64,000 nt of DNA from Natronobacterium haloterrestre. GTDB lineage: Archaea > Halobacteriota > Halobacteria > Halobacteriales > Natrialbaceae. The translations under genes were made by a program, and so were the position numbers. The notes under the pieces are model-generated. The model was not told the origin of the DNA. It saw only the letters and a program-made list of their open reading frames with translations, and searched no databases. Of this stretch, positions 41,494-49,899 are shown piece by piece (position 1 is the first letter of the stretch; every line of letters begins with the position of its first letter). Location: positions 372,001 through 436,000 of the forward strand of contig NZ_FOKW01000003.1 of NCBI RefSeq assembly GCF_900112205.1, written 5' to 3'.

Positions 41494-42765
41494 ATGTCGG
41501 ACGCAAACATCTTCATCACCGAGAAATCGATCGAAGGCGACGGGGACGGCCCCCTCGCCGGCACGACCGTCGCCGTCAAGGACAACATCTCCACCGAGGG
41601 CGTCCGGACGACCTGCGGCTCCGAGATGCTCGAGGACTACGTCCCGCCGTACGACGCGACCGTCGTCTCCAGCCTGAAGGAGGCTGGCGCGACGGTCGTC
41701 GGCAAGACGAACATGGACGAGTTCGGTATGGGAACGACGACCGAGACCTCCGCGTTCGGAGCGACCGACAACCCCGCCGCGCCGGGGCACGTTCCGGGTG
41801 GCTCCTCCGGCGGGTCTGCGGCGGCCGTCGCGGCGGGCGAGGCGGACGTCGCGCTCGGGTCCGACACCGGCGGCTCGATCCGCTGTCCCGCGGCCTTCTG
41901 CGGCGTCGTCGGCATCAAACCCACCTACGGCCTGGTCTCGCGGTACGGCCTCGTCGCCTACGGCAACAGCTTAGAGCAGATCGGTCCCTTCGCCAACACC
42001 GTCGAAGACGCGGCCGAACTGCTCGACGTGATTGCCGGCAGCGACGAGCGCGACGCGACCACCCGCGATGCGGGCGACGAAACCGATTACGCCGACGCCG
42101 CCACCGGTGACGTCGACGGGCTGTCGATCGGCGTCCCCACCGAACTGCTCGAGGGGGCCGACGAGGGCGTCGTCGAGACCTTCTGGGACGCCATCGCGGA
42201 TCTCGAGGACCGGGGCGCGGAGTATCACGAGGTTTCCCTCCCGTCGGTCGAGCACGCCGTCGAGGCCTACTACGTGATCGCGATGTCGGAGGCTTCGTCG
42301 AACCTCGCGCGGTTCGACGGCGTCCGGTACGGGAACTCCGGCGGCTACGAGGGCAACTGGAACGAGGCGTTCTCGAGGGCCCGCGAGGAAGGGTTCGGCG
42401 ACGAGGTCAAGCGCCGCATCCTCCTCGGAACCTACGCCCTCTCGGCGGGCTACCACGACAAGTACTACAAGAAGGCCCAGGACGCCCGCGCCTGGGTCAA
42501 GCAGGACTTCGACGAGGCCCTCTCCGAGGCCGACGTCCTGGCGTCGCCGACGATGCCCGTTCCCCCGTTCGAACTCGGGGAGAGCCTCGAGGACCCCCTG
42601 CAGATGTACCTCGCGGACGCGAACACCGTCCCGGTGAACCTCGCGGACCTGCCCGCGATCTCGGTGCCGGCGGGCGAAACAGACGGGCTGCCGGTCGGCC
42701 TGCAGTTGATCGGCCCGGCGTTCGGCGAACGGCGGCTGATCCGGGCCGCGAGCGCGCTGGCGTAG
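41494..42765 (+). CDS. gatA: Aspartyl/glutamyl-tRNA amidotransferase subunit A
   Basis: Glutaminase subunit of 423 residues with the amidase signature: catalytic Lys in VAVKDNIS, and the Gly/Ser-rich stretch HVPGGSSGGSAAAVAAGEADVALGSDTGGSIRCPAAFCG supplying the cis-Ser and nucleophile Ser. It releases ammonia from glutamine for GatB. It lacks the longer N-terminus of bacterial GatA (about 480 residues), which is common in archaea. Directly after gatC, one operon. Confidence 0.95.
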   Translation: MSDANIFITEKSIEGDGDGPLAGTTVAVKDNISTEGVRTTCGSEMLEDYVPPYDATVVSSLKEAGATVVGKTNMDEFGMGTTTETSAFGATDNPAAPGHVPGGSSGGSAAAVAAGEADVALGSDTGGSIRCPAAFCGVVGIKPTYGLVSRYGLVAYGNSLEQIGPFANTVEDAAELLDVIAGSDERDATTRDAGDETDYADAATGDVDGLSIGVPTELLEGADEGVVETFWDAIADLEDRGAEYHEVSLPSVEHAVEAYYVIAMSEASSNLARFDGVRYGNSGGYEGNWNEAFSRAREEGFGDEVKRRILLGTYALSAGYHDKYYKKAQDARAWVKQDFDEALSEADVLASPTMPVPPFELGESLEDPLQMYLADANTVPVNLADLPAISVPAGETDGLPVGLQLIGPAFGERRLIRAASALA

Positions 42766-42930
42766 CGACTCGAGGCGACGATCAGGGGCAGTGTTTCTTT
42801 CAGCTCTCGGGTCCCGAACTGAACCCCGAGCCAGCGGCTCGAGATCCGATCCAGGCGAAAAAACGATCGATCGTGGCCTCCCGACGGTTCCAGTTGCGCG
42901 ACCGTCTTCGTCTTCGTCTTCCTCTTACTC

Positions 42931-43290
42931 CTACTCCTCGTACGCCAGGTTCATGATCCACTGCGAGAAGGCGTCGCTCTGTGGATCGATCTCCTCCTCG
43001 CCGATAAACGGCGAGAGCATGTCGCCGGCCATCAGCAGCCGGAAGTCCAGATCGCGAGCCGTCGGGCTGATGTAGTACGTGTTGTGTCCGTCGTAAACCG
43101 TCTCCTCGCGGTCGACCAGGTCCTTCTCGACGAGCGACTCGACGATGCGGCTCCCCTTGCGCGAGGAGACGTCCAGTTCCTTCCAGAAGTCGCTCTGGTG
43201 GATCCCGCCGGTCTCGCGAACGAGCTCGAGCCCGGCGCGCTCGTCCTCGGTCAGCTCCTCTTCGGCCGCTGAGACGCTCACGGTGACCAC
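42931..43290 (-). CDS. Winged-helix transcriptional regulator
   Basis: A 119-residue DNA-binding protein. Winged helix from about 15 to 80: LTEDERAGLELVRETGGIHQSDFWKELDVSSRKGSRIVESLVEKDLVDREETVYDGHNTYYI. The C-terminal 40 residues hold MAGDMLSPFIGEEE and an acidic patch, possibly for dimerisation. Start is GTG at 43290 or GTG at 43281 (MSVSAAEEE); the second is equally plausible. Convergent with gatA across a pyrimidine-rich stretch. Target unknown. Confidence 0.82.
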   Translation of the reverse strand: MVTVSVSAAEEELTEDERAGLELVRETGGIHQSDFWKELDVSSRKGSRIVESLVEKDLVDREETVYDGHNTYYISPTARDLDFRLLMAGDMLSPFIGEEEIDPQSDAFSQWIMNLAYEE

Positions 43291-43353
43291 CCCTCCGTGT
43301 TCGACGCGACAGGCAGGAGTTCGTCCATGTCCATATGAGATGCGGGGAGCCGC

Positions 43354-44172
43354 TTAAATGTGCCCTTCGCCGTCGACTTCGCGGGAAACTTCGGCCTCGA
43401 GCGAACGCGCCGCGGGTTCGTACTCGGTCCGACAGGGCGGCCCGTCCGCGAACGAGTAGCGGGCCGGCGGAGCGTCGCCGTCGCCGCCCGAGCCGAGCGC
43501 GATCAGCGACGACGACCGCGTGCCGAACCCGTCCTCGTGGATACAGACGCCGTACTCGTGATCTCCGAGGACCTCACTCGCGCGCTCGAGCCAGTCGTCG
43601 ACCGTCTCGATCGGCTCGCCCGCGGCGTCGGTCTCGACGGCGAGTTCGCGACGCACCGTTCGGGCGTTTTCCGCCTGTGCCCGCGCGGCCTCGGTCCTGA
43701 CCGGTGGGATCTCCGCATCGTCGTCGATCGCGACGTTGACCACGACGTGGACCCCGGGCTCGAAGGTCGTCCGGGTTAGCTCGCCGTCCCAGGCGTAACA
43801 GTAGGCGTCGTCGGCGTCCGCCACGACCAGGTTGAACCCGTCGTACTCGGCTTCGCTGGTCGCCGACTCGACGACCTCGGCGGCCTCCCGCGCGGACGTC
43901 GCGGCGAGGACGTCGGCGACGAGCAGTCCGCGCGAGCGCTCCCCCGCGAGATCGGCCTCGAGCCATCGGTTCGTGATCCCGGCGAAGACGCCGTGTTCGT
44001 TGTAGCCGATCCAGGTGCCGCCGGCCTCGGCGTCCCGCGGTGCGATGACGAGCGGCTCCTCCCGATAGACGTCGGGCGGCAGCGAGTCGCGCTCGAGGGC
44101 CTCGTCGCGGTTCGCCGCGACGGCGACCGGTGCGTCCTTGAACACCTGCCACGCGAGCGTAAGCGTACACAC
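43354..44172 (-). CDS. NRDE-family (TANGO2-like) protein
   Basis: A 272-residue protein of the NRDE family, an Ntn-hydrolase-like fold. It starts MCTLTLAWQVF, exposing Cys2 as possible nucleophile after Met removal, followed by the family tag Asn21-Arg-Asp-Glu24. GGTWIGYNEHGVFAGITNRW and SRGLLVADVL are conserved blocks. Eukaryotic TANGO2 is linked to haem or lipid handling; the prokaryotic activity is unproven. Single gene, last in a minus-strand run after menE with 52 bases between. Confidence 0.9.
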   Translation of the reverse strand: MCTLTLAWQVFKDAPVAVAANRDEALERDSLPPDVYREEPLVIAPRDAEAGGTWIGYNEHGVFAGITNRWLEADLAGERSRGLLVADVLAATSAREAAEVVESATSEAEYDGFNLVVADADDAYCYAWDGELTRTTFEPGVHVVVNVAIDDDAEIPPVRTEAARAQAENARTVRRELAVETDAAGEPIETVDDWLERASEVLGDHEYGVCIHEDGFGTRSSSLIALGSGGDGDAPPARYSFADGPPCRTEYEPAARSLEAEVSREVDGEGHI

Positions 44173-44224
44173 GGCCTCGCGTAGGACGGCCAGCGTCTTT
44201 ACACCGGCGACGACGCGGATCCGC

Positions 44225-45862
44225 TCACCGTCCGGAACCGGACCGATCCTCGAGGTCGGCCGCGTCGACCCCGCTCCGGAGCAGGCGCTCGCGGACCGCG
44301 TCGCGGTCGACCGTCCCCGAGGCCGTCCGCGGCAACTCGTCGGCGACGGCGAGGGTCTTCGGTCGCTTGAACCCCGCGAGGCGGTCGTCGCAGTGTGCGA
44401 GCACCGACGCGTACTCGAGGCCGTCGCCGGTCGAAACGAGCAGCGCGCTCACCCGTTCGCCCCACTCCTCGTCCGGGAGGCCGACGACGGCCGCCTCGTC
44501 GACGGCCGGGTGCTCGCGAAGCGCCGCGACGACCTCGCCCGGGTCGACGTTCTCGCCGCCCGTGACGATGCGATCGCTGCGCCGGTTGAGGATCCGGAGG
44601 CGTCCGCCTTCGTCGCGGTACCCCACGTCGCCAGTGTGCAGTCCGCGGTCGTCGAACGCCGCTTCCGTTATTGCGGGCTCGAGATAGCCCGGCGTCACCG
44701 TCGGGCCGGCGACGACGAGTTCCCCCGGCTCGCCCGGTTCCACGGGGTCCCCGTCGTCGTCGACGACCGTCACCTCGGTGCCGACCAGCGGCCGGCCGAC
44801 GGTGCCCTCGTACCGGCGGACCTCGTCGGGGGTCGCCGTCGCGATCTGGGAGGCCGTCTCGGTCATCCCGTAGGTCGGGTGGACGGGCACCCCGCGATCG
44901 AGACAGCGCTCGAGCAACTCGTCGGTGGCGGGCGCACCGCCGAGGAGGACGAACCGCAGCGTGTCGGGTGGCTGCCACCCGTCCTCGTCGTCACCGCCCC
45001 CGTCGCCGTCCCTGTCGCACTCGAGCAGGCGTTTACACATCGTCGGGACGAGCGAAACGCCGGTCACGTCGTACTCCTCGAGCACGCGGGCGACCTCGCC
45101 GGCGTCGAACTCGCGCTGGATCACGACGGTCGTCCCGTACAGCGTCGAGCGAATCACGGGCGCGAGCCCGCCCATGTGGTACATCGGGAGACAGCAGAGC
45201 CAGCGGTCCGCGGGGTCGACGCCCAGTCGGAAGGCCGAGGCCGTCGCGCTGGCGACGAGGTTCGCGAGGGTCAGTTCGACGCCCTTCGGGTCGCCGGAGG
45301 TCCCCGACGTGAACATGATCAACTGGGTGGTTTCGGGGTCGATCCCGCCGCGCGTGTCGGGTGCGGAAGCGTCGTCGCTCGCGTCTCCGCCCTCGAGTCC
45401 GGTCAGCAGTCGAACGCCGACGTTCGCCCGCTCGGGGTCGTCGACCGATGCGACCGAACACCCCCCGGCGCGGTCGGCGAGTTCGACCGCCGTCGACTCG
45501 GTCCCGCGCTCGCAGACGATCGCCTCGAGGACGGTGCGCTCGACCTTGTCGGCGAGTTCCGGCACCGTCTCGCGGACGTTCAGCGGGACGACGGTCGTCC
45601 CCGTCCGCACCGCGGCGAAGAAGACGACGGCGAAGGCGGGCCGGGTGTCCATGAGGACGCCGAGTCGATCGGGCGGGGTTTCGCCGTCTCCCAACTCGCC
45701 GAGGGCTCGAGCGACCCGGTCGACCCGTCGATCGAACGCCATGTAGGTCCACTCTCGGTCGGTCTCGACGTCGATCACTGCTGTGGCGTCCGGCGTCGCC
45801 GCCGCGCGCGCCGAGAGCGGATCCCGTTCGGGGACCTCACCCGGATTCGAGAGGGGGATCAT
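44225..45862 (-). CDS. menE: 2-succinylbenzoate-CoA ligase
   Basis: Acyl-CoA synthetase of 545 residues activating o-succinylbenzoate in menaquinone synthesis. Motifs: AMP-binding FTSGTSGDPKGVELT, GGAPATDELLERCL, YGMTETASQIA, the hinge LHTGDVGYRDEGGRLRILNRRSDRIVTGGENV, and the C-terminal catalytic Lys in LPRTASGTVDR context (Thr at the usual Lys+2 region). Start ATG at 45862 overlaps the menC stop by four bases, so menA-menC-menE is one operon on the minus strand. An acidic Gly/Asp insertion lies near residue 285. Confidence 0.93.
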   Translation of the reverse strand: MIPLSNPGEVPERDPLSARAAATPDATAVIDVETDREWTYMAFDRRVDRVARALGELGDGETPPDRLGVLMDTRPAFAVVFFAAVRTGTTVVPLNVRETVPELADKVERTVLEAIVCERGTESTAVELADRAGGCSVASVDDPERANVGVRLLTGLEGGDASDDASAPDTRGGIDPETTQLIMFTSGTSGDPKGVELTLANLVASATASAFRLGVDPADRWLCCLPMYHMGGLAPVIRSTLYGTTVVIQREFDAGEVARVLEEYDVTGVSLVPTMCKRLLECDRDGDGGGDDEDGWQPPDTLRFVLLGGAPATDELLERCLDRGVPVHPTYGMTETASQIATATPDEVRRYEGTVGRPLVGTEVTVVDDDGDPVEPGEPGELVVAGPTVTPGYLEPAITEAAFDDRGLHTGDVGYRDEGGRLRILNRRSDRIVTGGENVDPGEVVAALREHPAVDEAAVVGLPDEEWGERVSALLVSTGDGLEYASVLAHCDDRLAGFKRPKTLAVADELPRTASGTVDRDAVRERLLRSGVDAADLEDRSGSGR

Positions 45863-46974
45863 TCCGGCCACACCCCGTCGACGCCGATCCCCTTCGCCTG
45901 CGGAACGAGCGCGGCGCCGTTCTCGAAGACGACCGGATCCCGCCCGAGATCTTCGGCCAGCAGGTCCGCAGTTGCGAGCCCGCAAGCCGGGACGTCCGGG
46001 ATCGCCGCCGCGAGGTGGACGGCCGCGGTCCGAGCGACCACCCCGTCGATCGTCGTCGTCACGAGCGGCGTCAGCCCGAACTCGCTCACCCAGGCCGCGA
46101 CCTCGCGGGCGACGTCGACCCCGCCCAGGGCCATCGGTTTCAACACCACGACGTCGGCCGCACCGGCCTCACAGATGCGATCGACGCCGTGCTCGAGCAG
46201 CCCCTCGTCGAGCGCGATCCCGACCTCGCCCGCCTCCTCGCGGAGCGCGGCGTGGCCCCCTAACGCGCCCGCCGGGAGCGGCTGTTCGAGGACGGAAACG
46301 CCGAGGTCGTCGAGCGTCTCCAGGGCGCGTTCGGCCTCTTCGTAGGTCCAGGCCTCGTTGGCGTCGACGCGGAGTTCGACATCGGACCCGACGGCGTCCC
46401 GGACGCGGCGGACGCGCTCGAGGTCGTCCTCGAGCGAGCGCATGCCGACTTTCAGTTTACAGCAGTCGAAGCCACCGTCGACCGCTTCGTGGGCCGCCGC
46501 GGCGGTTTCCGGCGCGGCGGCGTCTCCGACGGTCGCGTTGGCCCGGACCCGACCGACCATCGACTCCTGGCCGAGGTGGCGGTACAGCGGCGTCGCCGTA
46601 CGGGACGCCTCGAAGTCCGCGAGGGCGAGCGAGACGGCGTGGCGCGCCGCGACCTGCTCTTCGACCGCGGCCAGCGCCGCGCCCGGACCGTCGTTGCGGA
46701 TCGCCGTCCGGGCACGCTCGAGGGCGGCTTCGCAGTCGTCGTCGGACTCTGTCCAGCCGGTGAGGGGGGTCGCTTCGCCGTAGCCGACGGTCGACGTCGG
46801 GTGGTCCTCGCTCCCATCCGATCGCTCCGCGATACGGACCAGGAACCCGTCGCGGGACTCGATCGCGCCGCCCGCGGTCTCGAGCGGCTCCGCGAGCGGC
46901 AGGGAGAACGACCGGACCTCGAGTTGGAGGTCGAGATCGTCCAGTCCCGTGTCGCCGTTCGTCTCAGTAGTCAT
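45859..46974 (-). CDS. menC: o-Succinylbenzoate synthase
   Basis: Enolase-superfamily enzyme of 371 residues that dehydrates SHCHC to o-succinylbenzoate. Motifs: catalytic Lys pair in CCKLKVG (KxK), metal ligand Asp in LRVDANEAW, Glu in SVLEQPLPAG, Asp in GIALDEGL, and the second-barrel Lys in VVLKPMALGG. Coupled to menE by a four-base overlap, and one base separates it from menA. The superfamily is catalytically promiscuous, but the neighbours fix the role. Confidence 0.93.
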   Translation of the reverse strand: MTTETNGDTGLDDLDLQLEVRSFSLPLAEPLETAGGAIESRDGFLVRIAERSDGSEDHPTSTVGYGEATPLTGWTESDDDCEAALERARTAIRNDGPGAALAAVEEQVAARHAVSLALADFEASRTATPLYRHLGQESMVGRVRANATVGDAAAPETAAAAHEAVDGGFDCCKLKVGMRSLEDDLERVRRVRDAVGSDVELRVDANEAWTYEEAERALETLDDLGVSVLEQPLPAGALGGHAALREEAGEVGIALDEGLLEHGVDRICEAGAADVVVLKPMALGGVDVAREVAAWVSEFGLTPLVTTTIDGVVARTAAVHLAAAIPDVPACGLATADLLAEDLGRDPVVFENGAALVPQAKGIGVDGVWPE

Positions 46975-46975
46975 C

Positions 46976-47923
46976 TCAGATCACCAGTCCCGCCGCGAAC
47001 AGAACCGAGTGGATCGCGAGCAGTTTGCCGGTCCCCTCCAGTGCGGGGTTCAGCGCATCGCCGTCGGTTCGCGTACAGACCGTTCGGGCGACGGCGGCGG
47101 CGTAGGGCAGGGTCAGGAGGGGCAACAGGACGGACGGCCCGAACCCGTTCGCCCTCGAGACGGGCCAGAACCACAGGGGAGCGAGGTACGCGAGCGCGAT
47201 CAGCGCGACGTACTCGACGCGGCTCACCCGGTAGCCGAACCGCACCGCGAGCGTACGCTTCCCGGTTTCGGCGTCGGTTTCCCTGTCGCGGATGTTGTTC
47301 ACGACGAGGATCGCCGTCGAGACCCCCGCCACGGGGAGGCTGGCGACGAACGCCTCGAGCGTGACGGTTCCGTCCGGTACCGACGTCATCAGCGGCCCGA
47401 CCGGGGCGACTGCGGCCGCCTGTACGTAGAAGGTACCCATCACGGCGACGATCCCGAAGAAGACGAAGACGAAGAGATCGCCCAGGCCGTGGTAGCCGAG
47501 CGGGTACGGGCCGCCGGTGTACGCCCAGCCACAGAGAACGCTGACGAGTCCGATGACGAGGATCGGGAGGCCGCCGACGTAGACGAGATACGTGCCCGAG
47601 AGGATCGCCAGGCCGAAGGTGACGATCGTGGCGAGTTTGACCCGTTCGGGCGGGATGAGTCCGGATTGCGTGACTCGAGTGAACCCGTCCCGGTCCTCCG
47701 TGTCCGCACCCTTGATCGCGTCGTAGTAGTCGTTCGCGAAGTTGGTCCCGATCTGGATCAGCGCCGCACCGACGAAGGCCATCAGGGCCGGCAGCGGCGC
47801 GAAAACGCCCTCGTGGACCGCAAGCCCTGTCCCGACGATGACGGGACCCGCGGCAGCGGGCAAGGTCTGGGGGCGTGCCGCCATCAGCCACGCCTTCGTT
47901 CGTGACGTCTCGACCTCGGTCAT
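46976..47923 (-). CDS. menA: 1,4-Dihydroxy-2-naphthoate polyprenyltransferase
   Basis: Membrane prenyltransferase of 315 residues with about nine helices, joining the naphthoate head to the isoprenoid chain. First Asp-rich motif NFANDYYDAIKGADTEDRDG (about 63-82), second VNNIRDRETDAETGKRTLAVRFG, both needed for Mg-diphosphate binding. Start MTEVETSRTKAWLMAARPQTLPAA is family-like. First gene of the menA-menC-menE run. Confidence 0.95.
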   Translation of the reverse strand: MTEVETSRTKAWLMAARPQTLPAAAGPVIVGTGLAVHEGVFAPLPALMAFVGAALIQIGTNFANDYYDAIKGADTEDRDGFTRVTQSGLIPPERVKLATIVTFGLAILSGTYLVYVGGLPILVIGLVSVLCGWAYTGGPYPLGYHGLGDLFVFVFFGIVAVMGTFYVQAAAVAPVGPLMTSVPDGTVTLEAFVASLPVAGVSTAILVVNNIRDRETDAETGKRTLAVRFGYRVSRVEYVALIALAYLAPLWFWPVSRANGFGPSVLLPLLTLPYAAAVARTVCTRTDGDALNPALEGTGKLLAIHSVLFAAGLVI

Positions 47924-48000
47924 GCCTATACCTCGAGTGTCCGACTCGCGAGAGTGTCAACGTTGGCATTGCGACCGACGAACCGGGTGGGACGGGTTCG

Positions 48001-48696
48001 TCAGCGCCGCCACATCGCCCGACGAGCGCCGATCGCCGCCAGGGTCGCGGTGAGGGCGACGGCCGCGAGAACCGCACCGGCTCCGAACCCGGGAGCGGGG
48101 ATGGCGTCGGTGACTCCACCTTCGGCCTCGCCCGCGTTCTCGACGGCCTCGACCGCGACAGTGGCGTCCCGGACCGTCGTCCCCTGCGGATAGTCGGTAA
48201 CGAGGATCGCCGACGCCTCCGTCACCTCGATCGTCTCGTTCGCCGTCCGCGCGTTCGGCGCGACGTCGAACCGAACGGTCGCCGCCGGGGCCGTCGTCGC
48301 CGCGCCGTCTCCTGACGGATCGCGCTCCTGTTCGATCGTCACCGTGCCGTCCCCGTCGTCGACGGTCGCCGAGCCGTCGACCGACGCGTCCGGGCCGCCG
48401 TGGGCGAGCATCCCCTCGTGTGTGACCTCCGCGACCGAGAAGACCGCAGGGTCGTAAGCCAGCGTCGCCGACAGTTCGTCGATCCCGTTGCCGGCGTAAT
48501 CGCCGTGGGTGCCGACGACGAGCGACAGCTCGACCGTCTCGCCTGCCTCCGCGTCGACCTCGGCCGGCTCGAGGGCGAAGATCGCGACGTTGTCGCCCGC
48601 CGCAGCCGGGACCGCGAACGTGCCCGTGACGATGGCGAGAGAACAGGCGAGCGCCAGGGCGAGCGCGACTCCAGCGCGACCGAACGCTCCGCTCAC
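48001..48696 (-). CDS. Surface protein with cohesin-like domain and PGF-type C-terminus
   Basis: A 231-residue secreted protein: N-terminal signal (VALALALACSLAIVTGTFAVPAAA), a beta-rich domain of about 130 residues with cohesin-like pattern (AGETVELSLVVGT, LAYDPAVFSVAEV, ATVRFDVAP), an acidic linker, and a C-terminal PAPGFGAGAVLAAVALTATLAAIGARR segment of PGF-CTERM form, probably processed by an archaeosortase for lipid anchoring. It overlaps the P19-like gene by four bases, so it belongs to that group. It may present or dock the other exported proteins; this is inference. Confidence 0.82.
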   Translation of the reverse strand: MSGAFGRAGVALALALACSLAIVTGTFAVPAAAGDNVAIFALEPAEVDAEAGETVELSLVVGTHGDYAGNGIDELSATLAYDPAVFSVAEVTHEGMLAHGGPDASVDGSATVDDGDGTVTIEQERDPSGDGAATTAPAATVRFDVAPNARTANETIEVTEASAILVTDYPQGTTVRDATVAVEAVENAGEAEGGVTDAIPAPGFGAGAVLAAVALTATLAAIGARRAMWRR

Positions 48697-49889
48697 CGGT
48701 CGGTCACCTCGAGTTCGACCGGCGGCATCTCGAGGAACGCGGTCTCGTACCCCTGGTGGCGGGCGACCTGCGGCGGCGACTCGAACGCGATCGTCACGGC
48801 GTCGCCCGGTCGGACGTCGGCGAGCGACGCGCCGTAGTGGTGGCCGACCTCGCCGTCGACGGCCCCCTCGAGGGGGACCTCCGACGCGATGGGGTCGCCA
48901 TCGCGTTCGACCGTCGCGGAGGGCGACGCGTGGGGCAAGGGAACGCCGTTGTAGGGCGTCCGCAGCGAGACGAGCAGGTATGGATCGTCCGCAGCGAACC
49001 GGTTGCCGGACTCGACAAGGGTCCCGAGAACGGCTGCGTCACCGCTCCGCGGAGGGCCCGCGCCGTCCTCCGATCCGCCGTCGGGAGCGACGAGCGGCCT
49101 CCCGGGGTAGTCTGCGATGGTCGGCCCGCCAGCGACCGCGTTCCCCATCGGCTCGAGCGCGTCCCGCCGCCCCCACTCCTCTTCCTCGAGGTAGTCGACG
49201 CCGCCGACGACCGCCTCGCGGAACGCGTCGTCGTAGACGAACTCGAAACTCGCGGTCGCTCGTTCCCCGAACCGTCCCTCGAGGTCGCCGGTCGTCCGGG
49301 CCGAGAGCGGCGCCAGCGTGATCTCGACGCGGTAGGTCCCGTCCCCGGGCAGCGAGACGTTGTCCCCGAAATGGAACCCCATCTCCTGGGAGATCATCGG
49401 CCACGGGGAGCGCGGACCGTCGACCGGTTCGCCGTCCGCGAAGATTTCGATCCTGGCTCCGTCTTCGACCGGGAGCACGATGTCGGTCTTCGCGTCCCGA
49501 AGGACGAACATCAGGTGGACGCCGCGGCCGTCGTCGGGCACCTCGCGGGACACGTCGTCCTCGCCGGTCCCGCCCGTCACGAGCCAGAACGGGTGCGGAT
49601 AGGAGAGCATCGGGACGAGGATGTAGTCTCCGGCCTCGAGCGGGTCGACGGTCCGCATCGCCTCCCGGTGGGTCGGCAGGTAGACCGCGTCCGGCGGGTC
49701 GTCGACCTCGCGGAAGGCGGGGCCGACCTCGAAGTCCGCGTCTTCACCCTCGTCTCCATCGCCGCCCTCGCTCGCGTCGTCGCCTTCCGATCCTTCGTTC
49801 GTACACCCCGCCACCGCGAGGCTACCGGCTGCGACGCCGGTCACGAACGTCCGTCGATCGATTCCCTCTGAGGTAGTCGGGTCTCGCAT
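48693..49889 (-). CDS. Exported lipoprotein, P19/Tpd-like iron-transport family
   Basis: A 398-residue Tat lipoprotein (DRRTFVTGVAAGSLAVAGC) with an acidic linker, then a domain resembling the periplasmic P19 Fe(II)-binding proteins: SYPHPFWLVTGG, LMFVLRDAKTDIVLPV, and MGFHFGDNVSLPGDGTYRVEITLAP, the last being the clearest match. A second beta domain fills the C-terminal half. His and Met residues in these blocks could bind metal. It sits between the DyP-type peroxidase and the cohesin-like gene, ten bases after the former. Iron or copper handling is inferred from family and neighbour. Confidence 0.72.
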   Translation of the reverse strand: MRDPTTSEGIDRRTFVTGVAAGSLAVAGCTNEGSEGDDASEGGDGDEGEDADFEVGPAFREVDDPPDAVYLPTHREAMRTVDPLEAGDYILVPMLSYPHPFWLVTGGTGEDDVSREVPDDGRGVHLMFVLRDAKTDIVLPVEDGARIEIFADGEPVDGPRSPWPMISQEMGFHFGDNVSLPGDGTYRVEITLAPLSARTTGDLEGRFGERATASFEFVYDDAFREAVVGGVDYLEEEEWGRRDALEPMGNAVAGGPTIADYPGRPLVAPDGGSEDGAGPPRSGDAAVLGTLVESGNRFAADDPYLLVSLRTPYNGVPLPHASPSATVERDGDPIASEVPLEGAVDGEVGHHYGASLADVRPGDAVTIAFESPPQVARHQGYETAFLEMPPVELEVTDR

Positions 49890-49899
49890 AGCTGTCCTC